A stretch of 32,356 bases of DNA from Saccoglossus kowalevskii (GCF_000003605.2 NW_003134371.1:144839-177194), one strand, 5' to 3'. Shown: positions 1 to 10,865, numbered from the stretch's first letter. Notes: generated by a model not told the origin, from the sequence alone. Translations and numbers: made by a program.

Positions 1-180
1 GAACACTATAATACTATAATAGAATTTGTAATTTTTCTATAATTATTGTTTTAACAATTTTGAACCAAATGGACATAATTTCCTATTGGCTACAGATCTT
101 GTACAAAATTTTGTTAAAAAAAATATGACAATATGATATTTTATTTTCTGAATGGCAATAATAAAGTTGACTTTGTCACA

Positions 181-910
181 CAAATGGTTATTAAGATACA
201 GTAGAATGTCCTCTAGAATTCAATGGATTCATATCTTTGATCTACAATGGCTATACATGTAATTCATGATTTCACAATTCTGAATCTAACATGGCAGTCG
301 TCAATTTAAAAATTCCTTGGTACATGATGGCTACATTTCATCAAATTTTTTTCAATTCCTGAAGAAAAATATAATATGATTTTTTTTGAATCAATTTAAT
401 ATGAAAAACAATCAAAATTCTTGGAACTAAGAAGAGACACTGGTAAATCTCACAATTTACAAATCAAAGAAGGTAACAGTTAATCTAGAAATTCTTGAAC
501 CTAAAATTGATGAAAATTTTGATTCCAAGATGGTGGCAGTAAATCTCTAAATGCTTGAATCCAAGATGACGACAATAAAATTGAGAATATTTGATTCCAA
601 GATGGTGACAGTAAATCTCTAAATGCTTGAATCCAAGATGGTGACAGTAAATCTTAAAATGCTTGAATCCAAGATGGCAACAATAAAATTGAAAATATTT
701 GATTCCATGATGGCGAGAGTAAATCTCTAATTTTTCAATCCAAGATGGCAGTGATAAATATTTGAAAAAATATAATGCAGGATGGCAACATCAAATCTAT
801 GGTATGGTTTTCCTCTTTTCTTTTCTTTATATATATTATTATTTTTATTATCTAATATCATTATTAACTAAAAATTCTTGAATCAAAGATGGAAGCAGTA
901 AATTAAACAT
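181..910 (+). repeat. Degenerate 36-bp tandem repeat with a CCAAGATGG core
   Basis: Between 521 and 788 the word CCAAGATGG, or a one- to three-base variant, begins at 525, 561, 597, 633, 669, 705, 740 and 777. The spacing is 36, 36, 36, 36, 36, 35 and 37. Each core is followed by a block like 'tgacagtaaatctctaaatgc'. Weaker copies flank it: ATGGC at 291 and 327 (36 apart) and 'aatcaaagatggaagcagtaaatt' near 880. Most of 181-910 is therefore probably one decayed array. No long open frame crosses it. Confidence 0.85.
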
Positions 911-2244
911 CCAAGTTATGTACATGTACTTTTCAGCTTGAACATAAAAATTTATGTGTTACTTTTTGCTGAAGCAACAAGGTGCATGTGTCCTAAAACA
1001 TCTAACAAAACAAATTAGAACTCTAGGTCCTATAATCTTGAGTAAAGTTACTGGAAAGACTTTTTTACATGCGTCATTAATGAAACTTAGATATTATGAC
1101 TTCTGAGGAAATGAACATGTTCTCTATGAATCGGGCATTCATATTATGCACAAAATAATCAATAAAAATTAATCACAAACATGACAATCAGTTCACTGTG
1201 ATAAAAAAAAGCAATATGCTTTTCACAGTAGGTAAATCAATATTCGCCATGGATAATCCTACAAATAGTACAATCTACGATTTATTAGTTTTGTGAATAT
1301 TTAAATATTTGTATATTGATTGATTTTTTGAAAACACTATTTTCTATAAATGTATTAATTATTCACTGGTTTTAATTCTGCTATTTTTGAAAACCGCTAA
1401 AATAAGTGTTTGTGTACATGTAAAATTACAAAAAAACTAGTATTCTGTCTGGAAAATATGCAAATTTGATACCCAGTGAATATAATTAAATATCAAAATA
1501 AATACTAGTAAAAATGAAATCAATTACAGAATATAATATAATATAATGTATTTGGTCTAATAGTAACAGATGTGCTTACTTATAAATTATACAGCTTTCT
1601 ATGGTTTTAATATTTTAAAGATTCAGTATACATTAGAGACGCACTTCTAATAGAACAAAAAACGCTATTCTAATGTGATTAATATTTATGTTATTAATTT
1701 TTTCACACATTTATCAATGGTATTTTTCTTTTCCTCTGAAAAATGAAAACATTCATCTGTATTCAAATATAATATTTCTACAAGGAAAAAACAACGCTCA
1801 CAATATGATTTATTCAGCAAAGGGAATGTCATAACAATAATGATTCTTCCTTAATTTATTCGGATTACATTAGTGATCATTTCAACGTGCAATATCCATG
1901 TACAATGTATGACGTCACAATAATTTTAATATAATATTATTTTCTCCTAAAAGCAAAATCAAAAATAACGCTATTTTGTTGCAAATAATGTTGTTAACTG
2001 TTTGAGTGCCAAAATAAACTTTTCCACCATACACAAACTAAAACTCACATATTTTGGTTCAATGTTGTTCCAAAATTCTGATCCAACAATATCGAGAAAA
2101 AAAAAGATTAAAAATGTGCAAAATTTTGGCAGGAAAAAATTATGGTGAAAATAGTATTAATAGAGTTAGTTAATATATTCATAATATTCATAGACTAATG
2201 TAATAAAGGATTACATTCTCTGAACTCTTATGTTATTATCATAG
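911..2244. other. AT-rich non-coding stretch with one MITE relic
   Basis: No convincing exon or RNA gene is visible. Homopolymer A/T tracts and short chance ORFs dominate. The only recognisable content is the family-A MITE relic listed separately. The last ~30 bases form the putative splice acceptor of the exon at 2245. Confidence 0.6.
1347..1492 (-). mobile_element. Relic of a family-A MITE
   Basis: The left part (tattaattattcactgg, then gttttaattctgc) and the right part (acccagtgaatataatta) match the reverse complement of the family-A MITEs at 5254 and 25022, including the inner 'ctggaaaata.gc.aa' block. The terminal CTGTAAAA is not preserved, and many substitutions and indels separate it from the intact copies, so it is an old insertion. 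Confidence 0.55.
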
Positions 2245-2347
2245 GTCTCAATGCACACATTGTATCCACCCAAGAAAGATTACAAGTTTGACTGCCAGGT
2301 GCCAACACAGCAATGGAAACAAAAAAGCACATTCGCCAATTTACCAG
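2245..2347 (+). CDS. Candidate internal coding exon, unknown gene
   Basis: The 103-base segment is bounded by a plausible acceptor (tgttattatcatag) and a CAG|GTACAC donor. In its first frame it encodes 34 codons with no stop, opening VSMHTLYPPKKDYKF and containing CQVPTQQWKQ, and leaves one base (G) at the 3' end. G+C is clearly higher than in the flanks. A second frame is also open (with QCTHC), so the frame is not proven. The first frame is preferred because the candidate terminal exon at 2955 continues it in phase and then stops. I do not recognise the family. This could be the C-terminal part of a gene whose other exons lie upstream of the window. It is too short and lacks a usable start to be seen as a simple ORF. 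Confidence 0.5.
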
Positions 2348-2607
2348 GTACACATCATTTCCAGAGGCGTAAATCTGTGGGGAGTTTGTAAAAACTGTGT
2401 ATCATATAAATAAATTCATTTTAGATGACACTAGATAAAAAAAAAACAAATATTAATTTTAAAACATACCCCGGTAACTCTTATTTTCATGATTTTAATA
2501 TACCTCAGTGAAAAGTAAATTTTAGTTTTTACAAATTGTGCCAAATATTTGGTGCTATATTTCTGTATTTTGATAAAAGGCAGAATTTATTGTTTTTGAT
2601 CCAACAG

Positions 2608-2688
2608 TCATCATTACCGGTATTATTATGGAACTGTAATGTGATAACTGATAACGATGGGGAAAGACTTATCCGACCAAAATCCAAC
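2608..2688 (+). CDS. Weak alternative exon candidate
   Basis: The 81-base segment (27 codons, phase 0 in and out) lies between 'tttttgatccaacag' and a GTAAGC donor. It contains the peptide ITDNDGERLIRPKSN. It fits only the second reading frame of the exon at 2245, so it competes with the 2955 terminal exon rather than adding to it. It may be a chance open segment. Confidence 0.2.
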
Positions 2689-2954
2689 GTAAGCTTAGTT
2701 TGCTTTTATTGGATCTCCTAAAACTACAAACTACAAATGAATTTGAAATAGTATTCAGGATACTTTTTACTGACAAGATTTGTCAAGCACGTTCTGATGT
2801 GATTCAAATTCTCAATACAATCTGGATTGTCTCTCAAATAGTCCCATTAAATATACAATATAATCTAATAATTCATGAAAAATTAATGTGTCTATGCATA
2901 TGATATTTGTAACACATGAGATGAAATCATAGACTCCTGAATTATTGCCTACAG

Positions 2955-3001
2955 CTCAGAAAGATACAGTCGCTACATGGGGAGTCACTCGTCAGCAATG
3001 A
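2955..3001 (+). CDS. Candidate terminal coding exon with stop
   Basis: The acceptor 'ctgaattattgcctacag' is followed by CT, which completes the codon left open by the exon at 2245 (G+CT = Ala). Fourteen sense codons follow, reading QKDTVATWGVTRQQ, and then TGA at 2999-3001. The join gives a C-terminus of about 50 residues that is hydrophilic and rich in Lys, Gln and Thr. A possible polyadenylation signal AATAAA lies at 3658-3663, giving a long 3' UTR if used. The phase match and the clean stop are seen. That it is a real gene end is inferred. Confidence 0.4.
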
Positions 3002-3204
3002 TTATATTTATTGTTAAGAACAGGTGTGTTTTTGATGTTGATAAATTCTGACTATTTCCAGATTTTATTGATGTATTTGATTTGTTCCAATTTAATGAGT
3101 AATTTCTGAGTTACGTGTTTATATATATCATGCATAAATATGCTCCAGCTTGTATAGATATCAATCAGAACTTTTTATATTGCAATTCTAGCTGATATCC
3201 TGTA

Positions 3205-3267
3205 ATTAGTTTTAGTACACAGTCACTGATTGGTTAATTAGTTTAGTACACAGTCACTGATTGGTTA
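3205..3267 (+). repeat. Two-copy direct repeat, ~31 bp
   Basis: The block 'agtacacagtcactgattgg' with flanking 'attagtt' and 'tta' occurs twice back to back, offset by 31 bases, with one T-run length difference. It is a simple recent tandem duplication. Confidence 0.85.
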
Positions 3268-4989
3268 AAATCTGTCTGCTTGAAAGGTGCTATAACTGTT
3301 GAAGTTTAAAGATACTTTTTGTTTTGGTGTAGTCTGCAATCAACTCTGTGGGTTAGATTCAACTATTTATGTAATGTTTGTGCTTTTATGATATTCTACA
3401 AGTCTTTGTAACTACCAGAAGTATACATATGTAAATACATTTAAGTGTTTCAGTAATGGAGTTTAAATTGGAATCAGATTGAACAACAAGTAATTCGTGT
3501 GTTTTCAAGTTGTTCTGTTCAAGTCCTGTCGATTTTTGGAATGAGGTCGACCAAACCCAACCACAATATTTGTTATCATATAAATGGATGCAAATTTATA
3601 ACCAACAGAATTATTCCTGCCGATTTTTGAAAATTGATATTAATTTAGAATTAGATAAATAAAATATTGCTTATAAGATATTGATATACTATTTTGATTC
3701 TCAGAAACAATCTGATTTAGGGATTATTTTGTGACCTTTGACAAAAGTTGACAAGGCGATGAAAAGGCCAATTACGTTTACTGTAACCTATACAATGGAC
3801 ATGTAATGAATACCAACTAATGTGACATGCAACCATAGCAACCAACATGTTATAATCATAAAATTGTAGTTGTTGTTTTTAAGCACAAATACTCAAATGT
3901 ATCAACCTGTACAAAAACTGAACATTAGAAGAAAAAAAAAAAAAAAAAAAAATAAGAAAATTGCTTTGACAAAAGTATTCAGTTTTTAGATAGAGAAAGA
4001 ATTGGAGCAGGTGTTAGGCTGAGACAGGATTATTGTCACATGTGAGATAGTGCTGAGTGATGAAACAAGTAGATTTAAAAAAGATGAAATATTTCAGTTG
4101 ATGTAAGCTACTTGAAAGTTAGCGGTACAACATGATTGATCAGTCAAGTGTATATTTCTTTTTGAGTGTACATCTATTGTAAGTGATATGAAGTCATCCT
4201 TCATTATCGCAATGTTTGAGACGTTACTAGCAGAATTTTATATCAGACAGAACCACGATTCTGTTGTTTAAATGTTATTAGGCTGTATGGAATCATTTTT
4301 ACAAATGAGTGCACTGAACTTGTGAATATTTTGACGTAAAACAGGCTAACTTCTGAAATTCAATTAATCAGTAATCGCATGGGAATTACCGTCCCAAAAT
4401 AGAACAAATAATGACAGTCTAATAATCACATAATGAGACAAAATCACCGGAAATTTGAGGCGCCAAAAAACTGTTAAATGACCACTACAGATATGAGTAT
4501 GCTACTATTGCGAGAGTGCAATTTGCAAAAAAGCCATATGAATGATGGAATCATTATCACAGCACAGCAATTTATTAGAAGTACAGTATAGGAATATCTT
4601 ATGACAAGAGATATCAAATTAGTTAAAGGAAACTCGCAAGCATTAAGGGATTTTTCACACAAAAAACTCAGGGATGATTTGGAGAATTTTTGAAGAAAAC
4701 ATTGTTGTGTGTGATTAAAAATATATAAACGTTCGTGGCAATATATGAAGTGAAAGTGTTGAGGAAACGTGAATAATAAAAAATATTTGTTGTCAAGCAG
4801 ATGTGCAATTTCAAATGCCCATCCACCCAAAGGATAGGATGTCAAACAAACTGACTGCTTAGAATATATTCCATTGGGTGCAGTGTATTACATGTATTCA
4901 AATCAGATTACAATACTCTAACTGTAGACTGAAGATTTACTTAACAATACGCAAATTCCGAATTTGAAGAAAAAATAACAGAAATGTAA
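3268..4989. other. AT-rich non-coding stretch
   Basis: I see no supported exon here. A run of about 21 A residues lies at 3932-3952 and could be a retroposon tail or simple slippage. A 123-codon open frame on the minus strand (4474-4845) has no recognisable domain and hydrophobic, low-complexity content. It is probably chance in such AT-rich DNA. Confidence 0.55.
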
Positions 4990-5168
4990 CTGTAAAATAC
5001 TTTATTTTTGCTGAAGCAATGATTCAGTGAAAACAAAAATCCAGCGAATATACCATTTTTTCCTTTATTCCACATTCAACTCATCAAAAATGAAAATATC
5101 TCCATACAATTCACCCAAAATGTCTTTTCAGCAAAAATTAATTTCTGCTAAAAGAAAATATTTTATAG
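4990..5168 (+). mobile_element. Family-B MITE, ~179 bp, slightly shortened
   Basis: It begins CTGTAAAATACTTTATTTTTGCTG and ends with a decayed TTTTATAG followed by TA. The interior carries the family-B landmarks in order: 'gattcagtgaaaa', 'atccagcgaatatacc', 'caactcatcaaaaat', 'gtcttttcagc' and 'aaaattaattt'. It matches the copies at 14538 and 29240. The upstream target-site TA is not intact. The small ORF inside is a by-product. Confidence 0.8.
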
Positions 5169-5253
5169 TAATTTTATTTGGGTGTACATGTACTGATAAC
5201 AATAGATAATACAATAGATAATACATACTGTATATTCTAGTGAAAGACAATTA

Positions 5254-5460
5254 CTGTAAAATGGCTAATTTTCACTGGGTTTAAATTTCGCTGATTTACC
5301 ATTTCAGGCATATTCAGTGGGTTTTAAATTAACGGTTTTATCATTTAGATTATGTGTTCTATGCTAAATTTTACATATTCACTGGGTTTTAATTTAGCGT
5401 ATTTTCCAGTCAGCGAAATAAGCAAAATTAAAACCCAGTGAATAATTAATCCTTTTACAG
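5254..5460 (+). mobile_element. Family-A MITE, copy 1 (207 bp)
   Basis: The element runs from CTGTAAAATGGCTAATTTTC to TTAATCCTTTTACAG and is flanked by TA on both sides. The ends are imperfect inverted repeats of about 45-50 bases that share TCACTGGGTTT and a GCT.ATTT block. The centre has a second pair of 'atattcagtggg'/'atattcactggg' direct repeats. It encodes no protein, so any transposase is supplied elsewhere. The TA target duplication and size suit a Tc1/mariner-type non-autonomous element (inference). Confidence 0.9.
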
Positions 5461-5567
5461 TATTACTCTTTCAATGGTATGTGTTTAATTCTTCCACCAA
5501 AATGTTAGGGATATATTTCGCCTACATATATTATGTACATACTGTATATTCTAGTGAAAGACAATTA

Positions 5568-5774
5568 CTGTAAAATGGCTAATTTTCACTGGGTTTAAAT
5601 TTCGCTGATTTACCATTTCAGGCATATTCAGTGGGTTTTAAATTAACGGTTTTATCATTTAGATTATGTGTTCTATGCTAAATTTTACATATTCACTGGG
5701 TTTTAATTTAGCGTATTTTCCAGTCAGCGAAATAAGCAAAATTAAAACCCAGTGAATAATTAATCCTTTTACAG
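5568..5774 (+). mobile_element. Family-A MITE, copy 2 (207 bp)
   Basis: By eye it is base-identical to the copy at 5254-5460 and lies 314 bases downstream with the same flanks. It arose by the tandem duplication and not by a second insertion. Confidence 0.9.
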
Positions 5775-5849
5775 TATTACTCTTTCAATGGTATGTGTTT
5801 AATTCTTCCACCAAAATGTTAGGGATATATTTCGCCTACATATATTATG

Positions 5850-7225
5850 TGTTTTTCTGGAATTATATGGCTAATTTTGCACTAAATAGATATAATTTCC
5901 TATTGGAAATTAACAAGATGAGTTCAATTCATCAATGGTGGCAATTTTTGACTTCAAAGGGAAAATGTTTTTTTACATAATCATGTTTCATACTTACAGG
6001 ATTCTTATTGAGTCTAAAACATTGACTAGAAAAATGATTTAATGTTATTAATTAAGTGTAATTCCAACACGTGTGAATACTTGTTAACTCGAACATATCA
6101 ATTCACGCACTAATTGGAATGACGAACATAAAAACGATTAATAAGTGTAATATGCCATGCATGACCATAGAATATCTGCAGGTGAAAATAACATCGTCGC
6201 AAGAAAACAATTTACCTGTATCTGTCTGTTTCAAAATGTAGACATCGACTCACGTTAACTATCCCAAGTGACGTTCCATTGTAGTCATACTTTTATACAC
6301 GTTATGAAAATCCAAAAAGGTGACATTTTAGTTGATGTAACTCCCAGCTTGCCAGGCATAGTATTAAAGTACAGATGAACGTAAAGTATCTTGCATAGTG
6401 ATTATTCAGAGTACATGGCTGTCTGTACTAGAGTCTAATAAACACATAATATTCAGATTGCAGGTCCTGATGGTTGTATATATGATTAAATAGATGCATA
6501 TATGCATGAATTTCTTGTACACTGAAGTGACTTGTTCTGACATTGAAGAATCTCCTGCGACTATACTATTCTTTCATAACATTTAACTGAAGGAAAGAAA
6601 ACTAGGGAGTTTATTGAATAAAATGAGTGAACCCTTAAGTGTGGTGAAGGCAACATATAAACAAGCAATTCATGACAACAATTTGGTCACCATGACAGCA
6701 AATGTTTAATATGCCTTGGAGGTATAAGATGCAAAATGATGTAGTGTCTGAATTGATTGCTTTTAAATCCACTTTTCAGTGTCCTGATTCTATGTAGCAT
6801 CTTAGGAACACGCTGTAGAACGCTATGTTAAATAAAATGAATTTTTGCCAAATATTTATATATTTTAATATGGTAATAGATGTATGTGTGTAGCATGCTA
6901 TATTTTTATGATAATAGTATGCAAAAAAAAGTAATTTTCCAGCTATTGCAGTCCTAACACTGCAATATTTGTAAACAATTTAATTGGGTGTTGCTTAGAC
7001 TTGAGCATAATTTATAGTGTTGGTGCAAATATTGAACAAAAATGTCTCCCAGCGTTATAAATCAGAATACAGTCTTTTTAAAAAGTGGTATAGGTTTGGG
7101 GGTCTGGTTTGTACATGTATTTGCAATTAGCACATATGACGTAAATGTCAGGAGAGACAGCAGCAGTATGTCCTCTTATAGGTGATCTTAAGACAAAATG
7201 TCTCAAATTTCAAGTTGGACTCACT
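5850..7225. other. AT-rich non-coding stretch with one dispersed block
   Basis: I see no well-supported exon. A block at about 6340-6395 (cccagcttgccaggcatag ... gtacagatgaac) resembles parts of 17253-17310 and 20030-20065 in word order, so it may be a decayed dispersed repeat. A 28-base minus-strand segment (5997-6024) has good-looking splice signals on both sides (aaatcatttttctag and CCT|GTAAGTATG), but it is too short to support a call. Confidence 0.5.
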
Positions 7226-8740
7226 TAGTGACTCCTGGGAAGAGAGGTAATTAAGAAACAAATCAAATTGGACTCGCTTAGTGACTGCTGGGGAGGGAGG
7301 TATTCAATGACTTCTGGGAAGATATGTGTTCAATGACTGCATGGGAGAGAGGTATTCAATGACTGCTAGAAAGAGAGGTTTTCAATGACTGCTGGGAATA
7401 GGCGTTCAATGACTGCTGGAAAGGTAGGTATTCAATGACTGCTGGGGAGAAAGGTATTCAATGACTGCAAGGAAGAGGGGTATCCAACAGTTGGTGGGAA
7501 GATAGGTATTCAATGACTGCTTGAAAGAGGTTTTCGATGACAGCTGGGGAGAGAGGTATCAAATATCGGCTGGGAAGAGAGGTATTCAAATATTGCTGAA
7601 AAGAGGTTTTCAATGATTACAGGGAAGAGAGGTATTCAATGACTGCCGGGAAGAGAGGTATTCAATGACTGCTGGGAGAAGAGGTATTCAATGACTGCTG
7701 GGAGAAGAGGTATTCAATGACTGCTGGAAAGAGAGGTATTCAATGACTGCTGGAAAGAGACATTCAATGATTGCAGGGGGGAGAAGTATACAATGACTGA
7801 AGGGAAAAGAGGTATTCAATGACTGCTGGGAGAAGAGGTATTCAATGACTGCTAGAAAGAGAGGTATTCAATGACTGCTGGAAAGAGATATTCAATGATT
7901 GTGGGGGGAGTATACAATGACTGAAGGGAAAAGAGGTATTCAATGACTGCTGGGAAAAGAGGTATTCAATGACTGCTGGGAAGAGATGTATTCAATGACT
8001 GCTGGGAAGAGAGGTTTCAGATGACTGCTGGGAAAAGTGGTATTCAATGATTGCTGGAAAACGATTTTCGAAGAAAGGTATTCAATGACTACTGGGGGAA
8101 GGTGTTCAATGACTGCATTGTAAAGGCATTTAATGATTGCTGGGAAGAGGTGTAATCAATGACTCCTGGGAAGAGAGGTATTCAATGATTGCTGGAAAGA
8201 GGTTTTCAATGATTGCAGGGAAGAGATGTATTCAATGACTGATGGGAGAAGAGGTGTACAATGACTGATGGGAAAAGAGGTATCCAATGACTGCTGTGTA
8301 GAGGCATTCAATGATTGCTGAGAAGAGATGTATTCAATGACTGCTGGGAAGAGAGGTATTCAATGACTGCTGAGAAGAGTGGTATTTAATGACTGCAGGG
8401 AAGAGAGGTTTTTGATGATTGCAGGAAAGAGGTATTCAATGACCGCTGGAAAGATGGGAATTCAATGATTGCAGGGAAAAGAGGTATTCAATGACTGCTG
8501 TGTAAATGCATTCAATGATTGCTGGGAAAAGTTGTGTTCAATGACTGCTGGAAAAAAAGGTATTCAATGACTGCTGAGAAGAGTGGTATTTAATGACTGC
8601 TGAGAAGAGTGGTATTTAATGACTGCTGGGAAAAAAGGTATTCAATGACTGCTGGGAAGAGTGGTATTTAATGACTGCTGAGAAGAGTGGTATTTAATGA
8701 CTGCTGGGAAAAAAGGTATTCAATGACTGCTGGGAAGCAA
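7226..8740 (+). repeat. 26-bp minisatellite, about 57 units
   Basis: The consensus unit is close to 'ggtattcaatgactgctg' plus 'ggaagaga'. Units vary by substitutions and small indels, with frequent ttgca/tgctg and gaaaaga/gagaaga variants. At the right end a three-unit block of exactly 78 bases repeats: the 'aaaaaagg' variant ends at 8560, 8638 and 8716. Around 7660-7930 a longer block of about 124 bases, marked by 'tatacaatgactga', occurs twice. The left edge also has a ~63-bp duplication ('ttggactc.cttagtgact'). Twenty-six is not a multiple of three and no frame stays open, so it is non-coding. Confidence 0.95.
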
Positions 8741-9248
8741 GGTTGTCGGGAATAAACAAAGATTGTGGTTGTAGAAAGCTTATGAGGCACAAATGATTTC
8801 AATTTGTTTCTACATTTATTTTGTTTATTAAATGTGAATTTCATTTTGAATTGAATTTCATGTTTCTTAGTTTTCTATGTCAATGTATGATTTAATTTTG
8901 TAACATTGGTGCACCAAAAAATAAGCACAATTAGTTGCATCAAAAAGCTCTGACAGTGACGCTTCATATTAACTTAGAGGGCGCAATTTTGAGTAGTGAC
9001 TTCAATGTCCTGAAAAGTTGCTTGGCATGAAAACGTAAACAAACCAAAAAAGTTTTGGATGTTCAATAGTGAACAACAAATGAGTCAACTGCGTATTAGT
9101 AAGGGTACATGTAACATCTTCTACATGTACAATCTGGTTATGAAGTCAAGGCGAAACAAAATTTATTTAGCTATTTTTTATTCAATTTAAAAGCATTATG
9201 TTCAATGTATTTACCAATGTATGTACAATAGCTGTCTATGTATAACCA
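8741..9248. other. Non-coding stretch, nothing recognised
   Basis: Mixed AT-rich DNA between the minisatellite and the dispersed repeat. I see no exon, RNA gene or terminal repeats. Confidence 0.5.
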
Positions 9249-9610
9249 AGAGGCGGCCATCTTGAATTGGAATGTGAAACAAATGTGTGGCATGATGTAC
9301 ATTGTATAAAGTGATCAGTCAAAGCATGTCAGAGAAACAACGTTCATAAACAAAATGGCCGCCAGTCTGCCATTTTGAATCCAACCTGAAAAACATAATT
9401 ACATGCATCAAGGTCCCATAATTTCCAATGTAAAAAGTTTCTGGTTCCAGAATGGGATGAATGCTTGATTTTGATGAATTTTAAGCATAAAAATGATTGC
9501 CAATCGGCCATCTTGAATTGGATTGTGAAACAAATTGATGTGCATGTGTCCTACAATGATGTATGTGTGAATTTGTAATGTGATCAGCAAAGGTATGTGT
9601 CCACGATACA
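9249..9610 (+). repeat. Dispersed repeat with GGCCATCTTGAATT blocks
   Basis: 'ggccatcttgaattgga' followed by 'tgtgaaacaaat' occurs near 9254 and again near 9506, about 251 bases apart. A divergent copy (gccattttgaatccaacctgaaa) lies at 9369. The segment 9440-9560 (gttccagaatgg, tgatgaattttaagca, ggccatcttgaatt, gtgcatgtg) matches 16450-16566 with the same order and spacing. This is a modular dispersed family in at least two places in the window. ORFs here on either strand are not genes. Confidence 0.75.
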
Positions 9611-10549
9611 TAGAATGCACAGACTGATACAGCCATTGCACACACGGAGGTCGATTCGCAAGTTCTCGTTTTCAAACTTCGTCCAAACAGGAACTAATAA
9701 TAGATGGCAGGCCAACTTGACAAAAGATATCAATGAAAAGGCTATTAAATGGTTCAGTGTAAAACTAAATTTTCATAATAAAATACATACAATGTATAGG
9801 ATTCCTCTAACTTTACAAGCACTTTGAATACTGTACTACAAAGAGACACTGAAAGCTCTCAATCGGAATGCTGGTAGTATTGTTATCCCGCAAATTAGTT
9901 CAAATCTATCTGTACCACCTGTGGTGAGAACATGCTGGTAGTTCAATGACGGTTACATTGCGGCTATTCACGACATTTACACTTACACCTAGGTTTGGTT
10001 CAATATATTTTGTCAGTGTACAATGTAGTGGCCACTTAAACTTGAAGGATTCAAGCAACAAGAGAAATTAATTGTATTCTAGTTGTAGATTTACAATTTG
10101 GTAGGATAAAAATAAGTGAAGAGCTCAAAAGTGGAGGTCATTGCCTCAGAAGCCCCACCTGTCTGCTTTAGTGTTATTTACAATACAAGTACCGTATTTG
10201 TGCTATAAGAAGTATATACACCTACTATAGAAGTGTGTACAAGCCAAAAATTGCATTTATTGTATGTTGAATCATAAAAAAATGATTTAGTTTGACAGTA
10301 GACACACTTCTCCCATTAGCATAATGTATGCACTACTAACAGAGCAATCACAGTAGTCAAATATTTCCCTCTCAATTTCAATCAGACTAAGTAACAACAG
10401 TTTTCACAGTAAAATTGGGTGTCTTACAAATACTGAAGGATTCATACATTAGTGTGGAGATGTAGCAGTAAGTAATTGAAAAAAATAAATGTTTCATTAT
10501 TCTCAGAACAAGCATATTAAAAATAAAAAAATAAAATTTTTTCGTACAG
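9611..10549. other. Non-coding stretch, nothing recognised
   Basis: No supported exon or repeat boundary. The end (aaaattttttcgtacag) looks like a splice acceptor for the coding-like segment that follows. Confidence 0.45.
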
Positions 10550-10777
10550 CAAACTTAAAAGAGGGTAGTCGTCGCACCAAGCTTGTGCGAGATATGGGTC
10601 TCATCAAAACAAAGATGGCAACTTTGACTGTTAAGCAGATCAACAAGTACAAACTGAGACGTTACCAGGCTTTAATTTATTTTTTTAGGTGAATGGATCG
10701 TATCAAAGGAGTTACCGGTGGTAATTAGTGCAAGTCATGGCCAGGTCAAACCTCACACCATTAGAAGAGTGCATTGA
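10550..10777 (+). pseudogene. Coding-like fragment with a frameshift, family unknown
   Basis: After an acceptor-like 'aaaattttttcgtacag', the frame from 10552 reads NLKEGSRRTKLVRDMG, LIKTKMATLTVKQINKYK and LRRYQ, with G+C well above the flanks. It runs into a T-rich tract (about 10671-10687), after which that frame stops. A second frame starting at about 10689 reads EWIVSKELPVVISASH, then GQVKPHTIRRVH, and stops at 10775-10777. The frame change at the T tract suggests a broken gene or transposon ORF. Alternatively these are two exons, but the 20-base gap is too short for an intron. The basic, helix-rich first part would suit a DNA-binding protein, but I cannot assign a family. Confidence 0.3.
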
Positions 10778-10865
10778 TTTGTGGGGAAATCAATGTTTAT
10801 TAGCAAAAATGTTGCACATGTGCAGCACGATGACCATCGCCCTTTAAACTGATTTACATGTTTAT

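Larger units (their letters stand above)
5222..5849 (+). repeat. Perfect 314-bp tandem duplication carrying a MITE
   Basis: Bases 5222-5535 and 5536-5849 read identically by eye from 'tacatactgtatattc' to 'cctacatatattatg', a shift of exactly 314. Each copy carries one full family-A MITE plus about 30 bases of left and 75 bases of right flank. The short repeat 'aatagataatac' occurs twice just upstream (about 5203-5224). Either this is a very recent duplication or an assembly error. Confidence 0.9.

Noticed and set aside
1910-1917. TGACGTCA, a CRE-type site
   Set aside because: A single 8-base palindrome in 32 kb is close to chance, and no promoter context is visible.
3932-3952. Poly(A) tail of a retroposon
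   Set aside because: No recognisable element body lies upstream, and no target duplication was seen. Treated as a homopolymer run.
4474-4845. 123-codon minus-strand ORF
   Set aside because: Hydrophobic, AT-driven composition with no domain and no splice or promoter context. About the length expected by chance in 32 kb of such DNA.
5027-5209. 60-codon ORF
   Set aside because: It lies inside a family-B MITE, which is non-coding.
5997-6024. 28-base minus-strand microexon
   Set aside because: Good splice-like words on both sides, but two frames are open and nothing joins it in phase.
7226-8740. CRISPR array
   Set aside because: The repeats are contiguous with no unique spacers, and the genome is eukaryotic.
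9408-9675. Overlapping minus-strand ORFs of 77 and 64 codons
   Set aside because: They fall in the dispersed GGCCATCTTG repeat, and the two frames overlap each other.
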